The position numbers and the translations under genes are program-made. Positions 21,185-28,168 of a stretch of DNA of 64,000 bases are shown here, piece after piece (position 1 is the first letter of the stretch; each line of letters opens with the position of its first letter). Source of the stretch: Oleiphilaceae bacterium (GTDB taxonomy: Bacteria; Pseudomonadota; Gammaproteobacteria; Pseudomonadales; Oleiphilaceae); contig JAKVBL010000004.1 in NCBI GenBank assembly GCA_022447365.1, positions 210,872 to 274,871 on the forward strand. The letters run 5' to 3'. The notes under the pieces are model-generated. The model made no database searches. It was not told where the DNA came from and saw only the letters and a list, made by a program, of their open reading frames with translations.

Positions 21185-21685
21185 TTAAGAACAAGCCAAA
21201 TTTATTTCAATCTTAACGAGATCATGATGTTCACACTTATTGACATAGTCTGCTAAAGCTTCGCCATTGGGTAAGCGCCAATGGGGCGCAATTTCTAAGC
21301 ATGGGATAAGCACAAAGTCGCGAACTAAGGCTTCTCTGTGAGGAATCTGTAGATCTGGATCTTCGATAGAAATGTTTTCTTGCCCAAAGAATATAATATC
21401 AATATCGATAATGCGTTCACCCCAAACTCTCGTTTTAGTTCTGCCAAAAGCATTCTCTATGCGCTGAGTAAGCTTTAAGAGGTCGATCGCGTTTAAAGGT
21501 GTATCAATGAGTACAGCAGAATTTACGTAATCATCTTGGTCTTGAGGACCACGCGGACTACTACTATAAAGTGAAGCCTGTTCAAGCACCTCTATATCTG
21601 ATTCTTGTTGAAGGGCTGCAACCGCTTTCTGAACTTGGGCAATGGGGTTGTCGAGATTGCTCCCTAGGGTAAGTAAAACGTTCAC
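21185..21685 (-). CDS. folK: HPPK (6-hydroxymethyl-dihydropterin pyrophosphokinase), PanB-linked copy
   Basis: The second pyrophosphokinase in the window, 166 residues, starting at a GTG that shares one base with the pcnB stop (translational coupling). It keeps LTLGSNLDNP, the loop-3 Trp in VWGER and the metal-binding Asp pair in IIDIDIIFF, so it looks like the canonical enzyme. The position between pcnB and panB is the standard gammaproteobacterial folK location. Confidence 0.95.
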   Translation of the reverse strand: MNVLLTLGSNLDNPIAQVQKAVAALQQESDIEVLEQASLYSSSPRGPQDQDDYVNSAVLIDTPLNAIDLLKLTQRIENAFGRTKTRVWGERIIDIDIIFFGQENISIEDPDLQIPHREALVRDFVLIPCLEIAPHWRLPNGEALADYVNKCEHHDLVKIEINLACS

Positions 21686-22974
21686 TAGTCGGATCTTTTT
21701 TGAGGACGACGATTTCTGCGACGAGGCGCTGGTTTTCTAGAATTAGACCTAGGTTTATGATTTGTTGGTAGCGGGTTATCTGCTTGATATTTTGTCCACC
21801 AACGACCTAAGCCTGGGAGAATTTCTTGAGCATGCTCCCGCAATAACAAAAAATCATAGCCAGCGCGAAAACGAGGATGCGTAACTAGTTGCTCTGCGCG
21901 ACGAGTATTGTTCTTACTCAATCGAATCTGCATTTCCCAAATCTCTCGCATCATCAGGATAAAGCGTTTAGGAATCATGATGTGCGGTAACTGAGCTTCG
22001 ATCGCTTGATGACCGGCTTGTTGTAGAGCAGGGAAGTCTGACAGCCCCTCAGCAATTTTTTGGCCCCAAATACGATGGACATCTGGCCATAAAAGAGAGG
22101 CATAAAGGAACGCCGGAGTGATGGGTTTCTCTTGCGCGATGCGCTTGTCTGTGTTGATTAAGGCCGCTCGGATAAAACTGAGATAGTGTTCTTTTTGGCT
22201 TTTATCTATGGTGTGCGCAACGCTTGGGAATAAGGCTTTAAATAGCCCTGTATCTAATAGGCGCTCAAATATTGCGGCCCCATAACCCGAGACAAAAAGC
22301 TTAATAATTTCATCAAATAATCGGGCAGGCGCCACCATCGACATCAGATGAGATAGTTCATGGATACTTTGTTCTGCTTTTTGTTCGATATCGAAGTTAA
22401 GTTTTTCGGAGAAACGAATTGCTCGTAACATGCGAACAGGGTCTTCGCGATAGCGCTCTTCAGGCTCGCCAATAAGCTTGAGTGAGTGTGCTTTGATATC
22501 TGTTAGGGCATCGCAATAATCATAAATGCAAAAATCAGTTGCGCTGTAATACAGCGCATTTGCGGTAAAATCACGACGAATAGAATCTTCTTCTATCGTT
22601 CCGTACACGTTATCTCGTGTGAGCATTCCTTCAGCGGTTTGTTGCTGTGCTGATGAATCTTCATTGCTGCCACGGAATGTTGCGACTTCAATTATTTCTC
22701 GACCAAAAAGAACATGTACAAGTTTGAAGCGTCGGCCGATCAAACGAGAATTCGAAAATAGCTTATGCACTTGTTCAGGATGAGCATTCGTTGCGATATC
22801 GAAGTCTTTTGGCTGAATACCTAGCAGTAAATCACGAATACAACCGCCCACTAAATAGGCTTTGAAACCAGCATTTTCGAGTCGATAAAGAACCTTTAAT
22901 GCATTCGGACTAATATGTTTGCGCGATACGGGATGTTCATCGCGAGAGATGATGCTAGGGGGCAATGCTGCCAT
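21685..22974 (-). CDS. pcnB: Poly(A) polymerase I
   Basis: PcnB adds 3' poly(A) tails that promote RNA decay. The 429-residue product has the class II nucleotidyltransferase core LVGGCIRDLLLG with the catalytic DFD in QPKDFDIATNA, then RRFKLVHVLFGREIIEVATFRG and the RNA-binding helical domains, and ends in a very basic tail (about 405-429, rich in Arg, Lys and Pro). The ISRDEHPVSRKHIS start resembles E. coli PcnB. Upstream lies the non-coding region with the predicted CrcZ-like RNA, as in Pseudomonas. Confidence 0.96.
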   Translation of the reverse strand: MAALPPSIISRDEHPVSRKHISPNALKVLYRLENAGFKAYLVGGCIRDLLLGIQPKDFDIATNAHPEQVHKLFSNSRLIGRRFKLVHVLFGREIIEVATFRGSNEDSSAQQQTAEGMLTRDNVYGTIEEDSIRRDFTANALYYSATDFCIYDYCDALTDIKAHSLKLIGEPEERYREDPVRMLRAIRFSEKLNFDIEQKAEQSIHELSHLMSMVAPARLFDEIIKLFVSGYGAAIFERLLDTGLFKALFPSVAHTIDKSQKEHYLSFIRAALINTDKRIAQEKPITPAFLYASLLWPDVHRIWGQKIAEGLSDFPALQQAGHQAIEAQLPHIMIPKRFILMMREIWEMQIRLSKNNTRRAEQLVTHPRFRAGYDFLLLREHAQEILPGLGRWWTKYQADNPLPTNHKPRSNSRKPAPRRRNRRPQKRSD

Positions 22975-23066
22975 GTTTTCCTGATCTTAATTATCGTAAT
23001 AAGAGGTGAAGAAGTTTAGCCGTTAATGCGCGCTAAATATAGTAAGAAGAATAAAAGGAGGACGTA

Positions 23067-23105
23067 GCATGAAATTACCTACTTTCCTTAGCGGGTCTTT
23101 CATGC
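23067..23105 (-). terminator. Candidate 3' hairpin of the CrcZ-like RNA
   Basis: On the minus strand GCATGAAA and TTTCATGC form an 8 bp stem around a 23 nt loop, followed after about 10 nt by a T/C-rich tract (23045-23057). It is not a textbook terminator because the T run is interrupted and displaced, so termination here is a proposal. Confidence 0.45.
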
Positions 23106-23128
23106 TGAACAGTTCAAGACCGTCAGTC

Positions 23129-23143
23129 ATTGTTATTGTTGTT
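23129..23143 (-). promoter_or_regulatory. CA motif 1 in the CrcZ-like RNA
   Basis: The minus strand reads AACAACAATAACAAT, five consecutive AAN triplets, which closely matches the Hfq/Crc-binding CA motif of Pseudomonas CrcZ. It is the best of the motifs here. Confidence 0.65.
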
Positions 23144-23330
23144 CCATGTCTCAACCAGGGCGTTATCACGCACGGCAAACGGAATACTTTGAACGCATAG
23201 AGCGGAAAAACGCTTTGAGTGATTGTGTTATCAATGTTTGCTACTTGTCGTAGTTCTTACATTTATAACTCGCTCAAAACACGATCGACCCACTAAAAAG
23301 CAAGGCGCTCAAAATAATCAGTTCGCTCCG

Positions 23331-23350
23331 CTTTATTATTTTTGTTTTTG
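23331..23350 (-). promoter_or_regulatory. CA motif 2 in the CrcZ-like RNA
   Basis: The minus strand reads CAAAAACAAAAATAATAAAG, an unpaired-looking A-rich tract containing AANAANAA matches, flanked by GC-rich sequence that could present it in a loop. Confidence 0.55.
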
Positions 23351-23369
23351 CGGACTGCGCTACGAAAAG

Positions 23370-23391
23370 CTTCTGTTTTTATTTTTATTTT
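23370..23391 (-). promoter_or_regulatory. CA motif 3 in the CrcZ-like RNA
   Basis: The minus strand has an A-rich tract with repeated AAAAT units, ending AAAAACAGAAG. Several AANAANAA registers fit. It lies about 40-60 nt from the predicted 5' end. Confidence 0.55.
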
Positions 23392-23437
23392 GATAATCGC
23401 AGCAAATTAAGCTTTGTTATCTTTTGTATCTACCTAA

Positions 23438-23454
23438 AGCGTTAATCGTGCCAA
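23438..23454 (-). promoter_or_regulatory. Sigma-54 (-24/-12) promoter
   Basis: The minus strand reads TTGGCACGATTAACGCT. The invariant GG (23452-23451) and GC (23440-23439) are separated by exactly 10 bases, and TTGGCACG matches the -24 element fully; the -12 element is ACGC rather than TTGC. It sits downstream of cbrB, whose product is a sigma-54 activator. Confidence 0.8.
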
Positions 23455-23533
23455 CTCATTAAATTCTAAGTAAATCAGGCACTTGGCTTACCAGGTTAGT
23501 TCTAAGGGCGTAGCGGGGGGATTAGTGATACTA

Positions 23534-23580
23534 AAAGTAACGTTTTTCCGTTATTTTTGTTACTTTAATGTTACCTCTTG
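23534..23580. promoter_or_regulatory. GTAAC/GTTAC half-site cluster, candidate CbrB enhancer site
   Basis: AAAGTAAC (23534-23541) and GTTACTTT (23559-23566) form a perfect 8 bp inverted repeat with a 17 bp spacer, and a third GTTAC follows at 23571-23575. The cluster lies roughly 80-120 bp upstream of the -24/-12 promoter, the usual place for an enhancer. I recall TGTTAC/GTAACA half-sites for Pseudomonas CbrB, but the half-site polarity here (GTAAC first, GTTAC second) is not the arrangement I recall. Confidence 0.55.
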
Positions 23581-23685
23581 AGTTTTCAGTGCGTTGGTTG
23601 TTTGTTTTTTAACCATAAAATCAGTGGGTTATAAGCTGATCATGTGACTAAGTCGACAATTTTCCGGAAGGAACATGCCGTGCAG

Positions 23686-25074
23686 CTAATGTGGTTCGTC
23701 GCTTTTCTTACGAGGAATGCCAAGTTTGTTACGCTTCTCCCACAAGCTTTTTCGGCTTATACCTAAATGTTTAGCGAGCTCTGTTTCGTTCATTTTTGAT
23801 TGGTTTTCTAGAACGAACTGTTGGAAGTAATCCTCCATAGAGAGCGGTTTCCCAATTTGGACAGGTGATGAAGAAACCGTTTGCATAGCGTTACCGCGGA
23901 CTAATCCTTGAGTAAGGCTTACTTCTGATGGCAGTGCTTCGATATCGAGCAGTTCTGCATTGATAAGATCATGATCGCAAAGAATAACGCCGCGTTCGAT
24001 CGCGTTTTCAAGTTCGCGTACATTACCGGGCCAATTATATTCTTGAATGGCTCGCAGTGCGTCTGTACTGAGTTCTACCGTTGGTCTCGCTAAGCGCTCT
24101 CGAGCACGTTCTAAAAGTAAGTGAGCTAAGCCCGTAATATCTTTTCCTCGCTCTCTTAATGGAGGGAGGCGAATTTGAACAACATTGAGTCGATAATATA
24201 AATCTTCACGGAATTGGCCGGTACGGGACAAAGACTTTAGATTTCTATGTGTTGCTGCAATTAAGCGCACATCGACTTTTTTAGAGCTGATGGAGCCAAC
24301 TCGTCTTATTTCTCCTTCTTGTAGAACGCGAAGTAATCGAGCCTGAGCATCAAGGGGCAGCTCACCGATTTCATCCAAAAATAAAGTTCCACCATCGGCT
24401 GCTTCAATCAAACCTGCACGCGCAGAGCCAGCTCCTGTAAATGCACCTTTTTCGTGACCGAAAAGCTCTGACTCTATCAGCGACTCAGGAATCGCTGCGC
24501 AGTTTATGCACACAATCTCTTGGTTGCGGCGATGGCTCATCTTATGAATGGCCTTCGCCGCGAGCTCCTTGCCGCTGCCTGTTTCACCTTGAATTAGAAC
24601 GCTGGCGGTGGTTGGGGCTACTTTTTCTATCAAGCTAAATACTTTACGCATGGGTTGGCAACGACCATAGATGAGGTCGCTTGCTTGCTGATCCGTAGAG
24701 CGATTTGGAGCACGCTTGTTCTCGCTTTGTTTGGCGAGGATATCGTGAATGGTAGATAGTAAGTCAGCGCTATCGAAAGGCTTAGCAACATAGTCGACTG
24801 CACCGAGTTTCATAGCTTCTACGGCAGACCGAAGGCTAGCAAAGCTAGCCATGACTAAGACGGGTGTATCATGGGCGAGTGGAATGATGTCTGTGCCAGC
24901 CTGACCATTCACACGAAGATCGGTAATAATTAAATCAAAGGAAGCTAGCGGAACATCGTCTAATGCCTGAGTTATTGATTCGACGCATTCAACCTGAAAC
25001 TGGTTTTGATTAAGAATATCGACCAGATCGGATTGTTCCGTGCTGTCATCTTCAATAACTAAAATTCGATGCAT
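23686..25074 (-). CDS. cbrB: Sigma-54-dependent response regulator, CbrB type
   Basis: The 462-residue product has a receiver domain with phospho-acceptor Asp52 (DLIITDLR) and Lys in YVAKPFD, an AAA+ domain with Walker A GETGSGKE and an intact GAFTGA loop (contacts sigma-54), and a C-terminal Fis-type helix-turn-helix ending ELAKHLGISRKSLWEKRNKLGIPR. The PVLVMASFASLRSAVEAMKLG stretch and the setting dksA-gluQ-cbrB-(sRNA)-pcnB identify it as CbrB, which controls carbon/nitrogen balance and crcZ. The sensor kinase gene cbrA, normally just upstream, is absent: only 81 bp separate it from gluQ. Confidence 0.88.
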   Translation of the reverse strand: MHRILVIEDDSTEQSDLVDILNQNQFQVECVESITQALDDVPLASFDLIITDLRVNGQAGTDIIPLAHDTPVLVMASFASLRSAVEAMKLGAVDYVAKPFDSADLLSTIHDILAKQSENKRAPNRSTDQQASDLIYGRCQPMRKVFSLIEKVAPTTASVLIQGETGSGKELAAKAIHKMSHRRNQEIVCINCAAIPESLIESELFGHEKGAFTGAGSARAGLIEAADGGTLFLDEIGELPLDAQARLLRVLQEGEIRRVGSISSKKVDVRLIAATHRNLKSLSRTGQFREDLYYRLNVVQIRLPPLRERGKDITGLAHLLLERARERLARPTVELSTDALRAIQEYNWPGNVRELENAIERGVILCDHDLINAELLDIEALPSEVSLTQGLVRGNAMQTVSSSPVQIGKPLSMEDYFQQFVLENQSKMNETELAKHLGISRKSLWEKRNKLGIPRKKSDEPH

Positions 25075-25155
25075 GATGGTAATAACTAACGATGAATGAA
25101 TGCTAAATCATACCTAAGCTGTGATGCTTATGACTAGCGACAGGTGAAATTCGTC

Positions 25156-26010
25156 TTAACTGAATAGGTATCCAGTGTGTCCTTGTAAGACACCATAATG
25201 CCATTGCTCAGTAAGTGTGTTGAGTAAATCTTTGGGTGAGCCTGCCTTATAAAAATCCAATCCGATCATGCAGCACAGTTCTCGCAGGTTAGACATGATG
25301 TCACTTTGGGAAATCGCGGGAGCGAGATTTTGCTTTGATAGCTTTTGACCGTCGCTATTTTTAATTAAAGGGAAGTGACCGAATTTTGGTGGTGTTGTTG
25401 AGAAAGCCTTGTATAACTCGAGTTGCATAGGGGAAGAATCTAATAAATCTGACCCCCGAAGCACGTGAGTGATTTCCTGATCAATATCGTCGCAAACTAC
25501 AGCTAATTGATAAGCGTAAAGTGCATCTTTGCGCTTTAAAACAAAGTCACTTGCGCTTTGAGCAGATATTGGTCCTTTGAATAAATCGTTCCAGTGTTGT
25601 GGATGCGTATTTGATCGAAACTTAATTGCACTGTTAGGTGCGGTGTTATTGGTGTGATATCCACATTCAGGTAGATGACCTCCATTGAGCTCGCCCATTT
25701 CCTTTCGGCTGCATGGGCAATAATAACAGTGCTTTTCGTCTAATAAATAATTGAGCTTACTTTCATACAGGTCATAACGCTTAGATTGATAAACAACAGG
25801 TGCGTCCCATTCAAAGCCATATGCTTCAAGTGTGTTAAGAATAGATTCACTGGCGCCAGGTACTTCTCTCGGCGGATCGATGTCTTCAATGCGGACAAGC
25901 CAAGATCCATTATTCGAACGCGCGTCTAGGTAGCTAATTAAAGCAGCAAGGAGTGACCCAAGGTGCAGTGGGCCAGTAGGAGAGGGCGCAAAGCGGCCTT
26001 TGTAGTGCAT
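25156..26010 (-). CDS. gluQ: Glutamyl-Q tRNA(Asp) synthetase
   Basis: GluQ (YadB) attaches glutamate to queuosine in the anticodon of tRNA-Asp. The 284-residue protein has the class I HIGH-type motif APSPTGPLHLGSL, the zinc region CYYCPCSRKEM...CGYH and a KMSKS-like GQKLSKQNLA, but lacks the anticodon-binding domain of GltX, as expected. It is downstream of dksA, separated by a terminator hairpin, matching the dksA-gluQ pairing in other gammaproteobacteria. The start is next to that hairpin, so some GluQ translation may rely on read-through. Confidence 0.95.
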   Translation of the reverse strand: MHYKGRFAPSPTGPLHLGSLLAALISYLDARSNNGSWLVRIEDIDPPREVPGASESILNTLEAYGFEWDAPVVYQSKRYDLYESKLNYLLDEKHCYYCPCSRKEMGELNGGHLPECGYHTNNTAPNSAIKFRSNTHPQHWNDLFKGPISAQSASDFVLKRKDALYAYQLAVVCDDIDQEITHVLRGSDLLDSSPMQLELYKAFSTTPPKFGHFPLIKNSDGQKLSKQNLAPAISQSDIMSNLRELCCMIGLDFYKAGSPKDLLNTLTEQWHYGVLQGHTGYLFS

Positions 26011-26018
26011 AGATAAAC

Positions 26019-26043
26019 AATAGGGCGCAAAGTGCGCCCTATT
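26019..26043 (-). terminator. Terminator between dksA and gluQ
   Basis: AATAGGGCGCA-AAG-TGCGCCCTATT is a near-perfect long palindrome just upstream of gluQ. The minus-strand tail is AT-rich rather than a pure T run, so it may be leaky, as reported for dksA-gluQ in enteric bacteria. The plus-strand side has TTTT. Confidence 0.75.
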
Positions 26044-26053
26044 TTAGTGCTTC

Positions 26054-26488
26054 TTATATGCCGACTTGGCTTTCTTTTATTTCTGCAAGCGTTTTGCAAT
26101 CAATGCACTGTGTTGCAGTTGGGCGAGCCTCGAGACGGCGAATACCGATCTCAACGCCACATGATTCGCAAAAACCATAGTCGTCCGCTTCAATTGAATC
26201 GATTGTTTTATCGATCTTTTTAATGAGCTTGCGTTCGCGATCGCGTGTGCGGAGTTCTAAGCTGAATTCTTCTTCTTGAGTCGCACGGTCGCTTGGATCA
26301 GCGAAGTTAGAAGCATCTTCTTTCATGTGATGCACTGTACGGTCGACCTCTTCCATTAACTCTTGCTTCCAGCTCAATAGAATTTGACGGAAGTGCTGAA
26401 GTTGGCCATCACTCATGTATTCTTCATCTGCAGCAGGTTGATACGGCTCAAATGAACTGAATGTATCTGTACTCTTAGTTGCCGGCAT
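26054..26488 (-). CDS. dksA: RNA polymerase-binding transcription factor DksA
   Basis: DksA enters the RNA polymerase secondary channel and, with ppGpp, retunes rRNA and amino-acid promoters. I choose the ATG at 26488 (144 residues, MPATKSTD), matching the family; a longer frame adds an unrelated 25 residues. The coiled-coil tip motif DPSDRATQEEE and the four-Cys zinc finger CESCGVEIGIRRLEA...CIDCK are intact, so this is the canonical zinc form. Confidence 0.97.
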   Translation of the reverse strand: MPATKSTDTFSSFEPYQPAADEEYMSDGQLQHFRQILLSWKQELMEEVDRTVHHMKEDASNFADPSDRATQEEEFSLELRTRDRERKLIKKIDKTIDSIEADDYGFCESCGVEIGIRRLEARPTATQCIDCKTLAEIKESQVGI

Positions 26489-26650
26489 AGTTATTTCTCT
26501 TATTTCTTTCAATACTGTGCTTGCTAAGGCAAGTTGGAATGCCTGTAAAATTAGACAGCCCAAATTTTAAGCTTGCGAACGCTATCAGAAACTTCTTACG
26601 TTCGCTATCACTTTGTTTTCGTAGCGCGACTAATGCCACGTTTGTAGCAT

Positions 26651-26980
26651 TTAGTCTTGGATGAAAAATATCTTTTCATTTTCAACCTGAATCCTTAACG
26701 GAGTCAAAGCCTGGTTAAGGCATGGGCCATGAACACACAGGCCATTTTCGATTTCAAATAATGCGCCATGCATCGAGCATTGAATGAATGCATCATCGGC
26801 ATCAAGAAATCGATGCTCTTGGAATTCAAGGTTCATGCCAATATGGGGGCACGAATTGCGATATCCAAATACATTCTTATCTTTTATTACAACGAAGCCT
26901 TCAACATTCGGCGCACGAAAACCAAATGATTGCTTTCCCTGCAATGTGTCTAAGGCGCAGATAAAGTGCTTTTCTTGCAT
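26651..26980 (-). CDS. Rieske [2Fe-2S] protein, small ferredoxin type
   Basis: This 109-residue soluble protein consists of a single Rieske domain. The cluster ligands are visible as CPH (in NSCPHIGMNLE) and CSMH (in QCSMHGALFE), giving the C-x-H...C-x2-H pattern. Such stand-alone Rieske proteins serve as electron carriers for oxygenases or nitrite reductases, but no partner enzyme is adjacent, so the role is unknown. The gene is divergent from the response-regulator gene. Confidence 0.85.
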   Translation of the reverse strand: MQEKHFICALDTLQGKQSFGFRAPNVEGFVVIKDKNVFGYRNSCPHIGMNLEFQEHRFLDADDAFIQCSMHGALFEIENGLCVHGPCLNQALTPLRIQVENEKIFFIQD

Positions 26981-27049
26981 AAAACGACCTTGGAATTTGA
27001 GAAAAGCAACTATACTAATTCGCCAAATTAGCTACGTGAAGTAAAGCAA

Positions 27050-27412
27050 ATGTTGAAACACGTATTATTGGTAGATGACAGTGCAATTTCGAGGGTTATG
27101 CTCAAAAGCCTAATTGAGGATAACTATGCGAATGTTTGTGTTGCAGAAGCTGGAACAGCAGAGGTTGCCTTAGAGCTTTGCAAGCAGCAGAAATATGAAG
27201 GCATTTTCTTAGATTTAAATATGCCTGGGCAGGATGGATTGACGGTCGCGCCTAAACTTCAGGAATTGTGTCCAAATGTCCGCATCGCATTGTTGACTGC
27301 GAATTTTCAGGAGCGCGTGCAAATCAAAGCCGAAGATCTTGGCCTCAGTTTTTATGCAAAGCCTGTTACCTTAGATAAAGTCACTGATTTCATGACAGCC
27401 CAAAGCAGTTGA
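27050..27412 (+). CDS. Single-domain response regulator (CheY-like)
   Basis: A 120-residue receiver domain with no output domain. Acidic pair DD (9-10), phospho-acceptor Asp55 (FLDLNMPG), Thr83 and Lys104 (YAKP) are all present, so it should be phosphorylatable. There is no kinase next to it; neighbours are a divergent Rieske gene and yggT. Its target could be a motor, an enzyme or a phosphorelay, and the sequence does not say which. Confidence 0.88.
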   Translation: MLKHVLLVDDSAISRVMLKSLIEDNYANVCVAEAGTAEVALELCKQQKYEGIFLDLNMPGQDGLTVAPKLQELCPNVRIALLTANFQERVQIKAEDLGLSFYAKPVTLDKVTDFMTAQSS

Positions 27413-27492
27413 ATGCTGAATCTCTTGTAAGCTGTAATTTAAGGATGGCTCGAATATCCTAGACGCAGTTTTTAAAAGGATTGTTTATAAAT

Positions 27493-28065
27493 ATGACGCA
27501 ACAAATTTTTACTCTCATTCTCGATACCATCACTTATCTTTATCTATTTTTGATTTTGCTACGTTTTATCCTGCAAGTATCTCGTGCCGATTTTTATAAC
27601 CCTATCTCTCAATTTATTGTAAAAGCGAGTAATCCTGTTGTCGTTCCTCTACGACGAGTCATTCCTGGTTTTGGTGGGGTTGATGTAGCAACTTTATTGT
27701 TCGCTTTGGTTTTTCAAGCTGTGATGCTTGCGATTAAATTTTTAGTAGTCGCAGGTGGATTGCCAGATATTGGATCATTAATCGCGTTATCGGTGTTGTT
27801 AGTGTTAGGTATGATTTTAAAACTTTACTTCTTTGCACTAATTATCATGATTATTTCGAGCTGGATTGCTCCTGGTAGTTCGAACCCAGCGCTCATGTTG
27901 GTGAACCAGATATGCGAGCCTGTGATGGCTCCTTTTCGAAAAATTCTTCCTGCTATGGGCGGGTTAGACTTATCTCCAATTTTTGCTTTTCTTGTTTTGC
28001 AGATCTTGGCAATTGTTTTGAATGGCTTAAGTCAGCAGTTCGGAATGTCATTTTCACTTCTGTAG
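27493..28065 (+). CDS. yggT: YggT family integral membrane protein
   Basis: A 190-residue membrane protein of two YGGT repeats, each with hydrophobic helices and the typical FRKILPAMGGLDLSP / RRVIPGFGGVDVA element. The start is the ATG at 27493, with AAAAGGA 12 nt upstream; an in-frame TTG at 27481 sits too close to that RBS. The family is linked to cell division or osmotic protection in different species, with no defined biochemistry. In Pseudomonas it also lies next to metX-metW. Confidence 0.9.
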   Translation: MTQQIFTLILDTITYLYLFLILLRFILQVSRADFYNPISQFIVKASNPVVVPLRRVIPGFGGVDVATLLFALVFQAVMLAIKFLVVAGGLPDIGSLIALSVLLVLGMILKLYFFALIIMIISSWIAPGSSNPALMLVNQICEPVMAPFRKILPAMGGLDLSPIFAFLVLQILAIVLNGLSQQFGMSFSLL

Positions 28066-28128
28066 TCGTTTTGTAAAAAACATAAAACACTGCACAAAAA
28101 AGCATCTTTCAATCAGCACTTTCTAAAT

Positions 28129-28162
28129 CCTATCTATACTTAATTTATTGTGTATAGATAGG
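28129..28162. promoter_or_regulatory. 11 bp perfect inverted repeat overlapping the dynamin-gene ribosome-binding site
   Basis: CCTATCTATAC (28129-28139) and GTATAGATAGG (28152-28162) are perfectly complementary around a 12 nt loop. The right arm contains the AGGG expected to be the Shine-Dalgarno for the GTG at 28169. It could be a repressor operator or, if transcribed, an RNA hairpin that hides the ribosome-binding site. Confidence 0.65.
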
Positions 28163-28168
28163 GCGATT

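Larger units (their letters stand above)
23050..23427 (-). ncRNA. crcZ: Predicted CrcZ-like small RNA (Hfq/Crc antagonist)
   Basis: In Pseudomonas, CrcZ is a CbrB- and sigma-54-dependent RNA of about 370-410 nt between cbrB and pcnB that sequesters the Hfq/Crc repressor through repeated CA motifs. Here the same slot on the same strand has a -24/-12 promoter placing +1 near 23427, then A-rich motifs at 23370-23391, 23331-23350 and a near-ideal AACAACAATAACAAT at 23129-23143, and a hairpin plus pyrimidine-rich tail near 23045-23105. The predicted length is about 380 nt. Seen: promoter, motifs, hairpin and synteny. Inferred: that it is transcribed and works as CrcZ. The ends are approximate. Confidence 0.7.
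22975..23685. other. 711 bp intergenic region between cbrB and pcnB
   Basis: There is no convincing protein gene. Read on the minus strand, from cbrB towards pcnB, it holds in order: a cluster of GTAAC half-sites (23534-23580), a -24/-12 promoter (about 23438-23454), a predicted transcript with several A-rich motifs (23129-23430), a hairpin with a pyrimidine-rich tail (23045-23105), and a leader for pcnB (22975-23040). The parts are listed separately. Confidence 0.85.

Noticed and set aside
23069-23200. A 43-codon plus-strand open frame (MKLPTFLSGSF...) with an ideal-looking AGGAGG ribosome-binding site between pcnB and cbrB
   Set aside because: It has no recognisable domain. The purine-rich site is the complement of the pyrimidine-rich tail of the predicted minus-strand CrcZ-like RNA, and the start codon lies in that RNA's 3' hairpin, so the non-coding reading explains it better.
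23460-23500. A second sigma-54 promoter on the plus strand around AGGCACTTGGCTTACC
   Set aside because: The GG and GC elements are not 10 bases apart, so the spacing rule fails.
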